From Collinsella sp. (GTDB lineage Bacteria; Actinomycetota; Coriobacteriia; Coriobacteriales; Coriobacteriaceae): a stretch of DNA of 41,769 bases. The DNA lies in contig DXMW01000027.1 of the NCBI GenBank assembly GCA_019414045.1, positions 1 through 41,769 of the forward strand. Direction: 5' to 3'. Under the pieces are notes generated by a model. The model was not told where the DNA came from. It worked only from the letters and a program-made list of their open reading frames with translations, and ran no database searches. Made by a program: the position numbers and the translations under genes. This document shows, one piece after another, positions 32,013-40,624 of this stretch; the stretch's first letter is position 1, and every line of letters starts with the position of its first letter.

Positions 32013-32710
32013 CGGCCGGCCCCCTCGACGATGCTCACAAAGTTTTTAAGAATGCGCTGACCCAGCGCGGAGGATTTCTCGGGATGGAACTGGCAGCCCC
32101 ACACGTTGCCATGGCGCACGATGCACGGGAAGCTCCGCGTATAGTGCGTGCGCGCCAGCACATCGGCGGCATCGGCATCGTCGGACACCACGTAGCTGTG
32201 GGTGAAGTACATGTTGGCACCCTCGGCAAAACCAGTAAGCAGCGGATCGGCCGCACCGGTGGGCGTCATGTGCACCTGGTCCCAGCCCACGTGCGGCACC
32301 TTCAGGCGACTCGACTCCAAGCGCGTGCACGAACCGCACATAATACCCAGGCCATCGACCCAGGGGCCACCGGCCTGCTGGGGGGTGTTGCCATCGGCAA
32401 CCGCGCCCTCGTCCGCAGGCACGCCTTCGTTGCCGCGCTCAAAAAATAGCTGAAGGCCCAGGCAGATGCCGAGCAGCGGAGTTCCGGCGGCGACGGCATC
32501 GAGCACCGCGTCCGCCTCGCCGCTCTGGCGCATAAAGGCGATCGCGTCATAGAACGCGCCCACGCCCGGGATGACCAGGCCGTCGGCATTACGGATCTGC
32601 TCCGGATCGTCCGATGTGCAGGCGGCGGCACCGGCGCGCGCAAGCCCGCGCGCAACGCTCGACAAGTTGCCCTTGTGGTAGTCAACCACCACGATCTTCG
32701 GTTCGCCCAC
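32009..32710 (-). CDS. hisH: Imidazole glycerol phosphate synthase, glutaminase subunit
   Basis: The 233-aa HisH is a class I glutamine amidotransferase that feeds ammonia to HisF. It shows VVDYHKGNLSSV at the N-terminus, PGVGAFYDA, the nucleophile Cys in LGICLGLQLFFE, a PHVGWDQV motif, and the His-Glu pair in CQFHPEKSS. It is about 30 residues longer than usual because of an insertion after the nucleophile (GNEGVPADEGAVADGNTPQQ). A GTG at 32708-32710 after GGAGGGG is the chosen start; there is no suitable ATG. Confidence 0.95.
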   Translation of the reverse strand: MGEPKIVVVDYHKGNLSSVARGLARAGAAACTSDDPEQIRNADGLVIPGVGAFYDAIAFMRQSGEADAVLDAVAAGTPLLGICLGLQLFFERGNEGVPADEGAVADGNTPQQAGGPWVDGLGIMCGSCTRLESSRLKVPHVGWDQVHMTPTGAADPLLTGFAEGANMYFTHSYVVSDDADAADVLARTHYTRSFPCIVRHGNVWGCQFHPEKSSALGQRILKNFVSIVEGAGR

Positions 32711-32735
32711 GCGACCCCTCCACTTCTCATCATCC

Positions 32736-32776
32736 AAAACCACCACAAAGGTGCCTGTCCCCTTTGTGGTGGTTTT
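32736..32776. repeat. Perfect 16-bp hairpin between hisB and hisH
   Basis: AAAACCACCACAAAGG and CCTTTGTGGTGGTTTT are perfectly complementary around a 9-base loop. It sits in the 79-bp gap before hisH, on the same operon mRNA. On the minus strand the stem ends in TTTT, so partial termination is possible. Confidence 0.8.
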
Positions 32777-32789
32777 ACCCTTGTGACGG

Positions 32790-33377
32790 TTACAGCGATC
32801 CCTTGGTGCTGGGGATGCCCTGCACGCGGGGATCGAGCTCGCAGGCGTGGCGCATCGTGCGACCCACGGCCTTAAAGGCGGCCTCGATAATGTGATGCGA
32901 GTTGCCGCCCGCCAGCTCGCGCACGTGCAGCGTGAGCTTGGCATCGCGCGCAAAGGCGTAGAAGAACTCGACGGCCAGCTCGGTATCGAAGCTGCCCACG
33001 CGCTCGGTCGGCACGGGCAGCTCGCAGTAGGCCTGCCCGCGCCCCGAAATATCAACAGCAGCCATCACGAGTGTCTCGTCCATGGCGATCGCCGCGTCGG
33101 CAAAGCGTGTAATGCCCGCCTTGTCGCCCAGCGCCTGGCAAAACGCCTCGCCCAGCACAATGCCCGTGTCCTCGACGGTATGATGCGCATCGACCTCCAC
33201 GTCGCCCACCGCGTGCACCGTCAGATCGAACAGGCCATGGCGGCCAAAAGCGTTGAGCATGTGGTCGAAAAACGGCACACCGGTCGAGATATCGCACACG
33301 CCGCTTCCATCCAGGTCGAGCTTTACGACAATGTCGGTCTCCCCCGTCTTGCGGGTCACCTCGGCATAACGGCCCAT
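32790..33377 (-). CDS. hisB: Imidazoleglycerol-phosphate dehydratase
   Basis: The 195-aa HisB is the monofunctional dehydratase of step six, without the N-terminal phosphatase found in enterobacteria. Metal-binding motifs are FFDHMLNAFGRHG, VDAHHTVEDTGI, the LAGGNSHHIIEAAFKA segment, and Glu residues near IAMDETLV. The missing phosphatase is supplied by the PHP-type enzyme at 28609-29520. It starts directly after the hisC stop with no gap, on the ATG at 33375-33377. Confidence 0.97.
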   Translation of the reverse strand: MGRYAEVTRKTGETDIVVKLDLDGSGVCDISTGVPFFDHMLNAFGRHGLFDLTVHAVGDVEVDAHHTVEDTGIVLGEAFCQALGDKAGITRFADAAIAMDETLVMAAVDISGRGQAYCELPVPTERVGSFDTELAVEFFYAFARDAKLTLHVRELAGGNSHHIIEAAFKAVGRTMRHACELDPRVQGIPSTKGSL

Positions 33378-34493
33378 CTACATTTCCTCCTTCACCAGCG
33401 CGGCAAACGCAGCCAGCACCTCGTCGTTTTCCTGCGGCGTGCCCACGGTAATGCGCAGACAGTCCGCGAGCCCCGGCGCATAGCTAAAGTCGCGCACCAA
33501 AATCGAATACTCGTCGCGTAGACGCTCGCGTACGCGCGTAGCATGCAGCGTGCGTACGAGCACAAAGTTCGCCGCGCTCGGCCATGCCTCCACGGGCAGG
33601 CCCTCGGCAGCCATCGCGCGCAGGGCGCACAGCTCGCGCTCGCGCTCGGATGCGACCTGCGCCACCACAGGTGCATACGCATCGCGCGCACGCACGCAGG
33701 CAAGTGCTGCCGCCTGGCTCAGCACGTTAACTGAATAGATCTGGCGAATCGCCGCGAACACGTCGATGACTTCCGGCGCCGCGATCACGTAACCCAGACG
33801 CGTACCGGCAGCACCAAACGCCTTGGACAACGTATGCAGAATCACCAGGTTGGGATGCTCGGCAATAAGCCCCTGCGCCGTGATGGCCGCGCCAAACGAA
33901 TCATCGGCAAACTCAACGTAGGCCTCGTCGACCATCACCATGCCGGGGCACGCATCGCACAGGGCCGCGACAAAGTCGAGCGGTGCCACGTCACCCGTAG
34001 GATTGTTGGGCGAGGTCACGATCGCTAGGTTGCACTCGGGCGCCGCTGCGAGCACAGCCGCTTGGTCGAGCCTAAAGGTCGCCGGGTCGCGCCACACATC
34101 GCGCACCTCGGTCTGACAGAGCGACGCAAAGAACGCGTACTCGCTAAAGCACGGCGGGCAGTTGAGCAGGGTCCGTCCCGCGCCGCCAAACGCCAGCAGG
34201 TAGTTATAGAGCAGCTCGTCGCCGCCATTGCCCACGCAGATGTTCTCGCGCGCCACGCCATGCCAAGTGGCCAGCTCGTCGCGCAGGTCGTTGGACATGG
34301 GATCGGGATAGCGATTGAGCGGGGTGGCGGCAAGCGCCGCATCGACCGCCTCGCGCACGCCGGCAGGCACGGGATAAGTGTTCTCGTTGGCCGAAAGGTT
34401 GATGCGCGTGGGCGTGAAGTTGGGATCGTAGGGCTCAATGCCGGCCAGATAGGGCTGGACGAGCTCCTTCATGCGCGGCGTGAGTTCGGCCAT
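33378..34493 (-). CDS. hisC: Histidinol-phosphate aminotransferase
   Basis: The 371-aa PLP enzyme catalyses step seven. It shows LSANENTYPVP near the N-terminus, CVGNGGDELLYNYLLAFGG, VTSPNNPTGD with the PLP-binding Asn, VMVDEAYVEFAD, and the Schiff-base Lys in ILHTLSKAFGAAGTRLGY. The ATG at 34491-34493 follows AAGGAGG; that ribosome site overlaps the hisD stop region, so the genes are coupled. Length is normal for the family. Confidence 0.97.
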   Translation of the reverse strand: MAELTPRMKELVQPYLAGIEPYDPNFTPTRINLSANENTYPVPAGVREAVDAALAATPLNRYPDPMSNDLRDELATWHGVARENICVGNGGDELLYNYLLAFGGAGRTLLNCPPCFSEYAFFASLCQTEVRDVWRDPATFRLDQAAVLAAAPECNLAIVTSPNNPTGDVAPLDFVAALCDACPGMVMVDEAYVEFADDSFGAAITAQGLIAEHPNLVILHTLSKAFGAAGTRLGYVIAAPEVIDVFAAIRQIYSVNVLSQAAALACVRARDAYAPVVAQVASERERELCALRAMAAEGLPVEAWPSAANFVLVRTLHATRVRERLRDEYSILVRDFSYAPGLADCLRITVGTPQENDEVLAAFAALVKEEM

Positions 34494-34494
34494 A

Positions 34495-35931
34495 TTAGAC
34501 CTCCTTGCCGGTTGTGCCAGCGCCATCTGCGCTTGCAGCCGCCAGGTTCACGCCCTCGGCAACCGTCTCCACAGCGTCGCCCGGCCAGGCAACCTTGGTC
34601 AGGTCGGCCGCAGCCAGAGACTCGGCACTCACGGCATCCTCGCCCTGCTCCAGCACACGGCGACGCAGAGCGGCGGATAGCGCGTGTGCCCACAGGCCCT
34701 CGGCCTCGGCCAGGCGCTGCGTAGCGGGAGCGTCGGAGAGCAGGCCCTCAGGCGTATAGCAAATGACACTCGAGCGCTTAACGAACTCTTCGACCGAAAG
34801 CGGGTTGGAGAACATGGCCGTGCCGCCGGTCGGCAGCGTGTGGTTGGGGCCGGCAACATAATCGCCGAGCGGCTCGGAGCTCCAAGCGCCCACAAAGATG
34901 GCGCCGGCGTTGCGAATGCCGCCGAGCAGGCCCATCGCATCCTTGCAGTGCAGCTCAAGGTGCTCGGGCGCCACGGTGTTCACGGCCTCGACGGCGGCAG
35001 CCATGTCGGCGGCCACCACGATGGTGCCTTCATTGTCAAGCGAAGCACGCGTAATTTCGGCGCGTGGCGACTGCGCTACCAGAATGTCGATACCCGCCTC
35101 GACCTCGCGCGCAAACTGCTCGTCGCAGGTCACCAGATAGCAGGCTGCCAGCGGATCGTGCTCGGCCTGAGCCATCAGGTCGGCCGCGACCACCATGGGC
35201 TTGGCCGTGGCATCGGCCAGCACGCAGACCTCGGAAGGACCGGCGACCATGTCGATTCCCACGTCGCCCGAGACAATCTGCTTGGCAGCGGCAACAAAAG
35301 CGTTACCCGGACCGGTGATTTTATCGACACGCGGAATGGTCTCGGTACCGTATGCCAGCGCGGCCACGGCCTGGGCGCCGCCCACCATATAGATTTCGTC
35401 CACGCCGCCGAGCTTTGCCGCGGCGAGCGTGTAGGGGCTGATCAGGCCGTCTTTTTGCGGCGGGGTCACCATAACCACGCGCTTGACGCCGGCAACCTTG
35501 GCGGGAATGGCGTTCATGAGCACCGTGGAGGGATACTGCGCGCGACCGCCCGGCACATAGATGCCAGCCGCCGCGAGCGGGGTCACCTTAACGCCGAGCA
35601 TCGTGCCGTCCGGGCGCGTGGTAAACCAGCTCTGTTCGACCTCGCGCTGGTGGAACTCGCGAATCTGGCGCGCGGCCTTCTCGAGCGCGGCGACAAAGGC
35701 CGGATCGAGGCCTTCGAGCGCGGCATCGATCTGCTCTTGCGGCAGACGGAAGCTCTGCAGCTCAACGCCGTCAAAACGCCGACAGTAGTCGCGCACCGCG
35801 GCATCGCCATTGGCGCGCACGTTGGCCACGATATCGCGGGCGGCGTCGACGATGTTTTGCGGCAGCACGCCCTTACGGTTGAGTTGGTTGGTAACGAGGC
35901 GCTCACCGGGAGCAAGTTTGATGGTCTTCAT
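34495..35931 (-). CDS. hisD: Histidinol dehydrogenase
   Basis: The 478-aa NAD-dependent enzyme makes histidine from histidinol in the last two steps. Motifs are YVPGGRAQYPSTVLMNAIPA, GGAQAVAALAYGTETI, KITGPGNAFVAAAK, GIDMVAGPSEVCVLAD and the catalytic VAPEHLELH. It is ~40 residues longer than usual, due to a C-terminal Ala/Glu-rich tail. It stops one base before the hisC start. The ribosome site (AGGGGA) is modest. A 105-bp gap separates it from hisZG. Confidence 0.97.
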   Translation of the reverse strand: MKTIKLAPGERLVTNQLNRKGVLPQNIVDAARDIVANVRANGDAAVRDYCRRFDGVELQSFRLPQEQIDAALEGLDPAFVAALEKAARQIREFHQREVEQSWFTTRPDGTMLGVKVTPLAAAGIYVPGGRAQYPSTVLMNAIPAKVAGVKRVVMVTPPQKDGLISPYTLAAAKLGGVDEIYMVGGAQAVAALAYGTETIPRVDKITGPGNAFVAAAKQIVSGDVGIDMVAGPSEVCVLADATAKPMVVAADLMAQAEHDPLAACYLVTCDEQFAREVEAGIDILVAQSPRAEITRASLDNEGTIVVAADMAAAVEAVNTVAPEHLELHCKDAMGLLGGIRNAGAIFVGAWSSEPLGDYVAGPNHTLPTGGTAMFSNPLSVEEFVKRSSVICYTPEGLLSDAPATQRLAEAEGLWAHALSAALRRRVLEQGEDAVSAESLAAADLTKVAWPGDAVETVAEGVNLAAASADGAGTTGKEV

Positions 35932-36036
35932 ATCGGTATCCCCTATCGGTCGAGGTTATGTTCGAAAAACGAGAGACCGGGCGGCGGCGCCAATCGGCCC
36001 GCAGCCCGTACGTTGGGGCGCCCGTGCGCGCTCGCG

Positions 36037-37752
36037 CTATTGTGCCGAGCCCGCGACGGGCTCAAAATGCTTGTCCTTAACGGCCGCGGCCAGGCGATCT
36101 GCCAGATTGCGTACGCGCGGATCTAAGCGCGCGGCACCCGGGTTGACAAAGAAGCGGGCCGTGCAGTCCATGATGCGACCGGTGATGACCAAGTCGTTGT
36201 CGCGCAACGTGGCACCCGTGGCAGTAATATCCACGATGCGATCGGTCATGCCGACAATGGGGCCCAGCTCGATGTTGCCGTGCAGCGAGACGATATCGGC
36301 GTTCACGCCGCGCTCGGCATACCAGGCACTCGCGATGCGCGGGTACTTGGTTGCCACGCGAAGCGAACCGCGGCGGGCGTAGTTGCGCTCGGCCTGACCG
36401 GCGCGCCACGCGGGCTCCGCCTCGATAAAGGTGCACAGGCCGTAGCCCAGATCGACCAGCTGCAGCAGGTTGAGGTCTGCCTCGATAAGCGAGTCCCAAC
36501 CGCAGATGCCGCAATCGGCGCCGCCGCAGCCCACAAAGGCAGGCGCATCGCTGGGACGCACGATGACAAACTCGATATCGCCGACCGCGCCCTCGCCGGC
36601 ACGCGTATCGCTGCCGCGCACAATCAGGTGACGGCCGGGGTCACGCAACTCAGAGACGTCCAGGCCCGCGGCCTCGAGCACGTCGAGCGTGTCGGCCTTA
36701 AGCGAGCCCTTGGGCACGGCGATGCGCAGCGGGCCCTCGGCACCACGGCCCGCGGCGTGGTCGCCATCGGAAGCGGCATCCTCGACCGAGGTGCGCGCGG
36801 CCTCCAGGCGCTCGAGCGAAAAGGCGAAGCCCGCCGCCGGCACCTCGATGCCGTCGCCAAATGCACCGGTAAAGATGGAGTCGTAGCGTCCGCCCGAACC
36901 GACCGGATCGGGCAGGCCGCCGGCATAGGCCTTAAAGACCAGGCCCGTATAGTAATCAAACGAGTTCATTATGGAGAAGTCGAAGGACAGCACCTGGGCG
37001 TCCTCGGGAGCCAGACCATCAACCAGGGCACGCATCTCGCGCGTCAGCGGCGCGACGATGCCCGCCGCCGCCAGCAGCGCGTCGACGCGGTCGAATACCT
37101 CGGCGCCGCCGTGCAAGCGCGGCAGCTCGCTAATGGCGGCCTTGACGGCCTCGGGCTCGGCGCTTGCCGCCACACGGGCATCGAGGCCCACAAAGTCGTT
37201 GGCGTGCACGCAACGCAATGCCTCGGCAGCCAGTTCGCGATCCTCACAGGCCGCGAGCAGTTCCTTAAACGGACGCACGCTGCCCGCGATAATGCGCGCA
37301 TCGGGCAGCGCCAGCTTGCGCATAGCCTCCGCCACCAGCGAGACGATCTCGACATCGCCCGCGACATCGCCCGCACCGATAAGTTCAAGGCCCAGCTGAG
37401 TAAACTGACGCGAGCCACCGGCATTGCGTTGGCACTCGCGAACCACCGGTGCCTCGTAGCGAAGGCGCAGCGGCAGATCGGCCGCGCGCATGCGGGTCGA
37501 AACCAAGCGCACGATCGGCAGCGTGTTGTCGGGACGGACCACCAGCAGGCGACCGTCGTCATCAAAGAGCTTAAACGGGGTGTCCGCAATGCGGCCGCCC
37601 TCCTCGAGCGAGCCCTTGTCCTCGAGCAGCGGCGTCTCGACCGGAAGGTAATGATGCTCCCTGAAGCAGCCCTTCACCGTCAGCGCAATCTCCTCGCGCG
37701 CCTGAGCCTCCTCGGGCAATATGTCCCGGAATCCCCACGGTGTGGCCGTCAT
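36037..37752 (-). CDS. hisZG: HisZ-HisG fusion: ATP phosphoribosyltransferase, regulatory plus catalytic
   Basis: The 571-aa protein joins both subunits of the short-form enzyme for step one. Residues 1-~320 are HisZ, a histidyl-tRNA-synthetase-like regulatory domain: MTATPWGFRDILPEEA, VRPDNTLPIVRLVSTRM, RYEAPVVRECQRNAGGSRQF, and YYTGLVFKAYA with GSGGRYD. A ~20-residue acidic/Gly linker follows (about 322-340). Residues ~341-571 are HisG: LRIAVPKGSLKADTLDVLEA, FVIVRPSDAPAFVGCGGADCGICG, LRVATKYPRIASAWY, and the PRPP loop IVDITATGATLRDNDL. In most bacteria hisZ and hisG are separate genes. As first gene of the operon it would be the point of feedback by histidine. Confidence 0.95.
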   Translation of the reverse strand: MTATPWGFRDILPEEAQAREEIALTVKGCFREHHYLPVETPLLEDKGSLEEGGRIADTPFKLFDDDGRLLVVRPDNTLPIVRLVSTRMRAADLPLRLRYEAPVVRECQRNAGGSRQFTQLGLELIGAGDVAGDVEIVSLVAEAMRKLALPDARIIAGSVRPFKELLAACEDRELAAEALRCVHANDFVGLDARVAASAEPEAVKAAISELPRLHGGAEVFDRVDALLAAAGIVAPLTREMRALVDGLAPEDAQVLSFDFSIMNSFDYYTGLVFKAYAGGLPDPVGSGGRYDSIFTGAFGDGIEVPAAGFAFSLERLEAARTSVEDAASDGDHAAGRGAEGPLRIAVPKGSLKADTLDVLEAAGLDVSELRDPGRHLIVRGSDTRAGEGAVGDIEFVIVRPSDAPAFVGCGGADCGICGWDSLIEADLNLLQLVDLGYGLCTFIEAEPAWRAGQAERNYARRGSLRVATKYPRIASAWYAERGVNADIVSLHGNIELGPIVGMTDRIVDITATGATLRDNDLVITGRIMDCTARFFVNPGAARLDPRVRNLADRLAAAVKDKHFEPVAGSAQ

Positions 37753-37850
37753 CTGGTGAGCCTCCTCATGCTGTGTTTCATATAGAGCAGAAGACCGGCA
37801 TAGCTCCGCCGGTCTTCTGGGTACTTTAGCATACTAGAGTGTTTGCGGGG
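37753..37850 (-). promoter_or_regulatory. his operon leader with a GC-rich hairpin
   Basis: On the minus strand, AGAAGACCGGC and GCCGGTCTTCT (about 37792-37821) form an 11-bp stem 40 bp upstream of the hisZG start. TATGCT just upstream of it (about 37828) is a possible -10 box, which would place the hairpin near the transcript's 5' end. No U-tract follows, and I see no run of histidine codons, so a leader-peptide attenuator is not supported. Confidence 0.5.
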
Positions 37851-37896
37851 AGAATCGTCCTCCTCGGCTCATAGCGTATTCATTTGGAAACATAGG

Positions 37897-38035
37897 GGAA
37901 AGCGCGTCCCGCCCGCCAGCCAAAAACTGGGATGCGGTTTCCGGTTGAGGTCCTCAGCGGAAAGTGTGTCCCATTCTGAGCGCCTGTTCTGGGACGTGCT
38001 TTCCGCCAGAAGCCTCAAGCGGAAAGCACGTCCCG
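37897..38035. repeat. Five copies of a 15-bp motif in alternating orientation
   Basis: GGAAAGYRYGTCCCR occurs at 37897-37911 (+), 37927-37942 (-, degenerate), 37959-37973 (+), 37990-38004 (-) and 38021-38035 (+). Neighbouring opposite copies form hairpins, the best being GCGGAAAGTGTGTCCCA with TGGGACGTGCTTTCCGC. The cluster fills most of the 326-bp gap between the his operon and the epimerase gene, which holds no gene. Confidence 0.75.
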
Positions 38036-38078
38036 TTTCTCAAAAAGCGTCAAACGCCAACTCGGCGCCCTGTCCCAC

Positions 38079-38924
38079 TTAGGCGCCAATCGCGCGTCGG
38101 TACTCCGCCATAACCTGAGCGTCGGCTGCCGCGGGATTGGCGAAATAGCGCCAATCATAGGTCTCGGCCGAAACAACTCCGCGATAGCCGCGCGCCACCA
38201 GCCTATCCAGGTCGGCGCGCATATCGCGGTCGCCGTCACCCCAAGCAAGATGCGTCGTGCCATCTGCCGCAACATCGACAAAATGCACGTGGGCGACATC
38301 ATCGCCAAGCAGATCAAAATAATCGTCGATGGTATCCCCCGCCACCGCCATAGCGCCCAAATCCAGACACGCCTTAAGTGCCGGATGATCAACTGCCTCG
38401 ATCATGCGCTTCGTATCGGCCGCCGAGTTCACGATCATCGACTCAACCGGCTGTAGGGCCTCGAGCACCAGTCGCACGCCGCGCTCTCCCGCATGCTCGG
38501 CAATCGCACGCAGCATCGAGGCGCTGCGACCCCACGCGTCCTCGATCGGCTCGTTCAAAAATGCCCAGCCGCTCGAGACCATGACCTGCTCGGCTCCAAG
38601 TTCCGCCGCGATATCTACAACGTTCTTAAAGTACGCGAGCGTGCGGGCACGCGCCTCATTCCCGCGCGCCGCGATATTCCACGGCTTGGGGTTGTTCTGT
38701 TCGGGACAAAGCCCCACAATCCGAACCCCATACCGCTGCGACAGCTCCCGTACCCGCTCGAGCGAATCGTATCCATGGCAATCGACATACAGATGCATCG
38801 CCCCGGTCCAAAGCTCGCAACACGTATAGCCCGAGGCCGCTGCCGAAGAAAAGAATTCCTCAAGGTCAAAATAACGATGGCTGATATTCATGACGGCAAG
38901 CTGCGGATACTCCATCTTGTCCAC
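38079..38924 (-). CDS. TIM-barrel sugar-phosphate isomerase/epimerase, FrlC-like
   Basis: The 281-aa protein is of the xylose-isomerase-like TIM-barrel family (AP_endonuc_2). Metal and substrate residues appear in order: Glu in GYTCCELWTGAMHL, VRIVGLCPEQNNPKPWN, MVSSGWAFLNEP, LVLEALQPVES with the metal Glu, LKACLDLGAM, VAHVHFVDV and VVSAETYDW. FrlC, the epimerase that links psicoselysine to fructoselysine, belongs here, and the VCPE/QNNPKPWNIA pattern and the PTS-SIS neighbours fit it, but other sugar epimerases are possible. It is the last gene of the PTS operon, separated from IID by a terminator-like hairpin. Confidence 0.8.
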   Translation of the reverse strand: MDKMEYPQLAVMNISHRYFDLEEFFSSAAASGYTCCELWTGAMHLYVDCHGYDSLERVRELSQRYGVRIVGLCPEQNNPKPWNIAARGNEARARTLAYFKNVVDIAAELGAEQVMVSSGWAFLNEPIEDAWGRSASMLRAIAEHAGERGVRLVLEALQPVESMIVNSAADTKRMIEAVDHPALKACLDLGAMAVAGDTIDDYFDLLGDDVAHVHFVDVAADGTTHLAWGDGDRDMRADLDRLVARGYRGVVSAETYDWRYFANPAAADAQVMAEYRRAIGA

Positions 38925-38932
38925 CTTTCGGC

Positions 38933-38966
38933 AAAAGGGCGCCGCAGCACAGTGTGCGCGACGCCC
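38933..38966 (-). terminator. Hairpin between PTS IID and the epimerase gene
   Basis: On the minus strand, GGGCGTCGC and GCGGCGCCC form a 9-bp stem (one G-U) around a self-complementary GCACACTGTGC, followed by TTTT. It would partly stop transcripts leaving the PTS genes, lowering epimerase expression. Confidence 0.65.
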
Positions 38967-38998
38967 CCTCTTACATTGTTTTCATTATGACGGATACC

Positions 38999-39835
38999 CT
39001 ACTGGACACCAAGCACTCCAAAGAACGCGCCAGCGATACTCACGAGCAGGATCACAAGCATGATGAGCAGCGGATTCATCTTCTTCTTGAGCATGAGATA
39101 GACAATTCCAAACAGCCCCATCGTGACAAAGCCCGGGAAGATTCCGTTGAGCAGCTCGGCGAGCGTCTGAGCACCATCGCCCGCACCGACCATGAGCGGA
39201 ATGTCCACGGTGACCATCTCCATGGTCATAGCACCGATCACCATGGCGCCCATGATAGAGGCCATCTTGACGATCGTGTCCATAATGCCCGATTCCTGGA
39301 CCTTGCTGATCATGTCCGAGCCAAAGCGATATCCCACAAACGTCAGCAGGTAACGGATGATGTAGTGAGGAACGTTGAACACGAGCAGGAACAAAATCGG
39401 GCCAAGAATAGAGCCCTGCAGCGCCAGCGACGTGCCGACACCCGTTGCCAAAATTCGCAGCGTGCCCCAGTAGAAAGCATCGCCCACGCCGGACAGCGGC
39501 CCCATCAAAGCAAGCTTGACATTAGAGATCGCGCTCGTGTCAAAGCTATCGTCAGTAGCGTTGACCTCCTCCATTGCAGCGGCGATGGACATGGGAAGCG
39601 TCGAGATGTACGGCGTGACGTTATAGAGCTCCATATGGCGCTTAAGGGCGGCCTTAAAGTCCGCATCCTGCGGATACAGCTTGCGAAGGATCGGCATAAG
39701 GGCCCACATAAAGCCGATATGGCCCATACGCTCGTAGTTCCAGGAATGCTCATAGGGAATCGAGCGCCAGAACAGCTTCTTAAGGTCTGCGCGGGAAATC
39801 AGCCCGTCGTAAGAAGACTCAAACTTAAAACTCAT
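38999..39835 (-). CDS. PTS IID component, mannose family
   Basis: The 278-aa protein is a mannose-family IID. It shows LKKLFWRSIPYEHSWNYERM at the N-terminus, the MGPLSGVGDAFYWGTLRIL motif, and C-terminal TM helices (FVTMGLFGIVYLMLKKKMNPLLIMLVILL). With IIC it forms the membrane channel that takes up the sugar. The ATG at 39833-39835 lies inside the end of the IIC gene, overlapping it by 11 bases, so the two membrane subunits are made together. Upstream residues in the same frame are not family-like. Confidence 0.95.
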   Translation of the reverse strand: MSFKFESSYDGLISRADLKKLFWRSIPYEHSWNYERMGHIGFMWALMPILRKLYPQDADFKAALKRHMELYNVTPYISTLPMSIAAAMEEVNATDDSFDTSAISNVKLALMGPLSGVGDAFYWGTLRILATGVGTSLALQGSILGPILFLLVFNVPHYIIRYLLTFVGYRFGSDMISKVQESGIMDTIVKMASIMGAMVIGAMTMEMVTVDIPLMVGAGDGAQTLAELLNGIFPGFVTMGLFGIVYLMLKKKMNPLLIMLVILLVSIAGAFFGVLGVQ

Positions 39836-40616
39836 CGAACCCACTCCCAATCGCAGGATCCTCGGTTGCCGCTGCGGGCTGCTCCGCTTTTTTCTTATCA
39901 CCCAAAACCGTCATCGCGACGACGATGATCGCGGCAAAGATCGCCACGCCCGTCGTGCGAATGCCAAAGTAGGCGACGAGGAAGAAGCCAGCGAAGAAGA
40001 ACGGAGCCACTGTTTTGTTCATAATCATCTGCGCCAGCATCGCAAAGCCGAGTGCGGGCAAGAAGGCGGCGGCGACATCCATGCCGGTCTGAACGAAATC
40101 GGGGATGATGTTGAGCAGGCTGGCAACAGCATCGGCACCAAAGAAGAATGCCAGGGGAATAATCAGCAGGCCGCACCAGCTCTGCGCGTAACCGGCGATG
40201 AGCATGTTGCGCGTGATGGCCTTGGTGTCTCCGTCCTCGACGTTTTTGTCGATACGGTGCACCAGCAGCAGCATGACCGGTTGGCCCAGGGCCGTGTCGA
40301 GCGCCAGGACGATCGTGGCGATAGGAATACCCAGGGTCAGGGCCGCCGAAGCGTCCGCGCCGGCCTGCATGGCAAGAGATACGCCCAGGATAGTGCCGGA
40401 AATCGTATCGGGCGGGTTATAGGCGCCGACCGAGATGGCGCCGACCATGGCAAGCTCCATCGTGGCGCCCATGATCGTGCCGGTCACCATGTCGCCCATG
40501 ACAAGGCCAACCAGAGGTCCGAGCACGATCGGGCGCTGGAGGTAGCTCGTGCCCGTCAGCCACTCGGAATAACCCAAAAGGGCAATAAGGAAAATCAGGA
40601 TTGTCTTGATAACCAT
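39825..40616 (-). CDS. PTS IIC component, mannose/sorbose family
   Basis: The 263-aa membrane protein has eight or so TM helices and family motifs GTSYLQRPIVLGPLVGLVMGD, MGATMELAMVGAISVGAYNPPD, and LGIPIATIVLALDTALGQPVM. It is the main sugar-translocating subunit. The C-terminal tail (AEQPAAATEDPAIGSGFDEF) is polar and cytoplasmic. It starts 8 bp after the IIB stop and overlaps IID. Substrate cannot be read from sequence; the operon context suggests an Amadori product. Confidence 0.95.
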   Translation of the reverse strand: MVIKTILIFLIALLGYSEWLTGTSYLQRPIVLGPLVGLVMGDMVTGTIMGATMELAMVGAISVGAYNPPDTISGTILGVSLAMQAGADASAALTLGIPIATIVLALDTALGQPVMLLLVHRIDKNVEDGDTKAITRNMLIAGYAQSWCGLLIIPLAFFFGADAVASLLNIIPDFVQTGMDVAAAFLPALGFAMLAQMIMNKTVAPFFFAGFFLVAYFGIRTTGVAIFAAIIVVAMTVLGDKKKAEQPAAATEDPAIGSGFDEF

Positions 40617-40624
40617 GACGGCCC

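Noticed and set aside
34684..36126. 480-aa plus-strand open frame over hisD
   Set aside because: Antisense shadow of hisD with His/Arg/Gly-rich composition and no family match.
36280..37785. 501-aa plus-strand open frame over hisZG
   Set aside because: Antisense shadow of the HisZ-HisG fusion.
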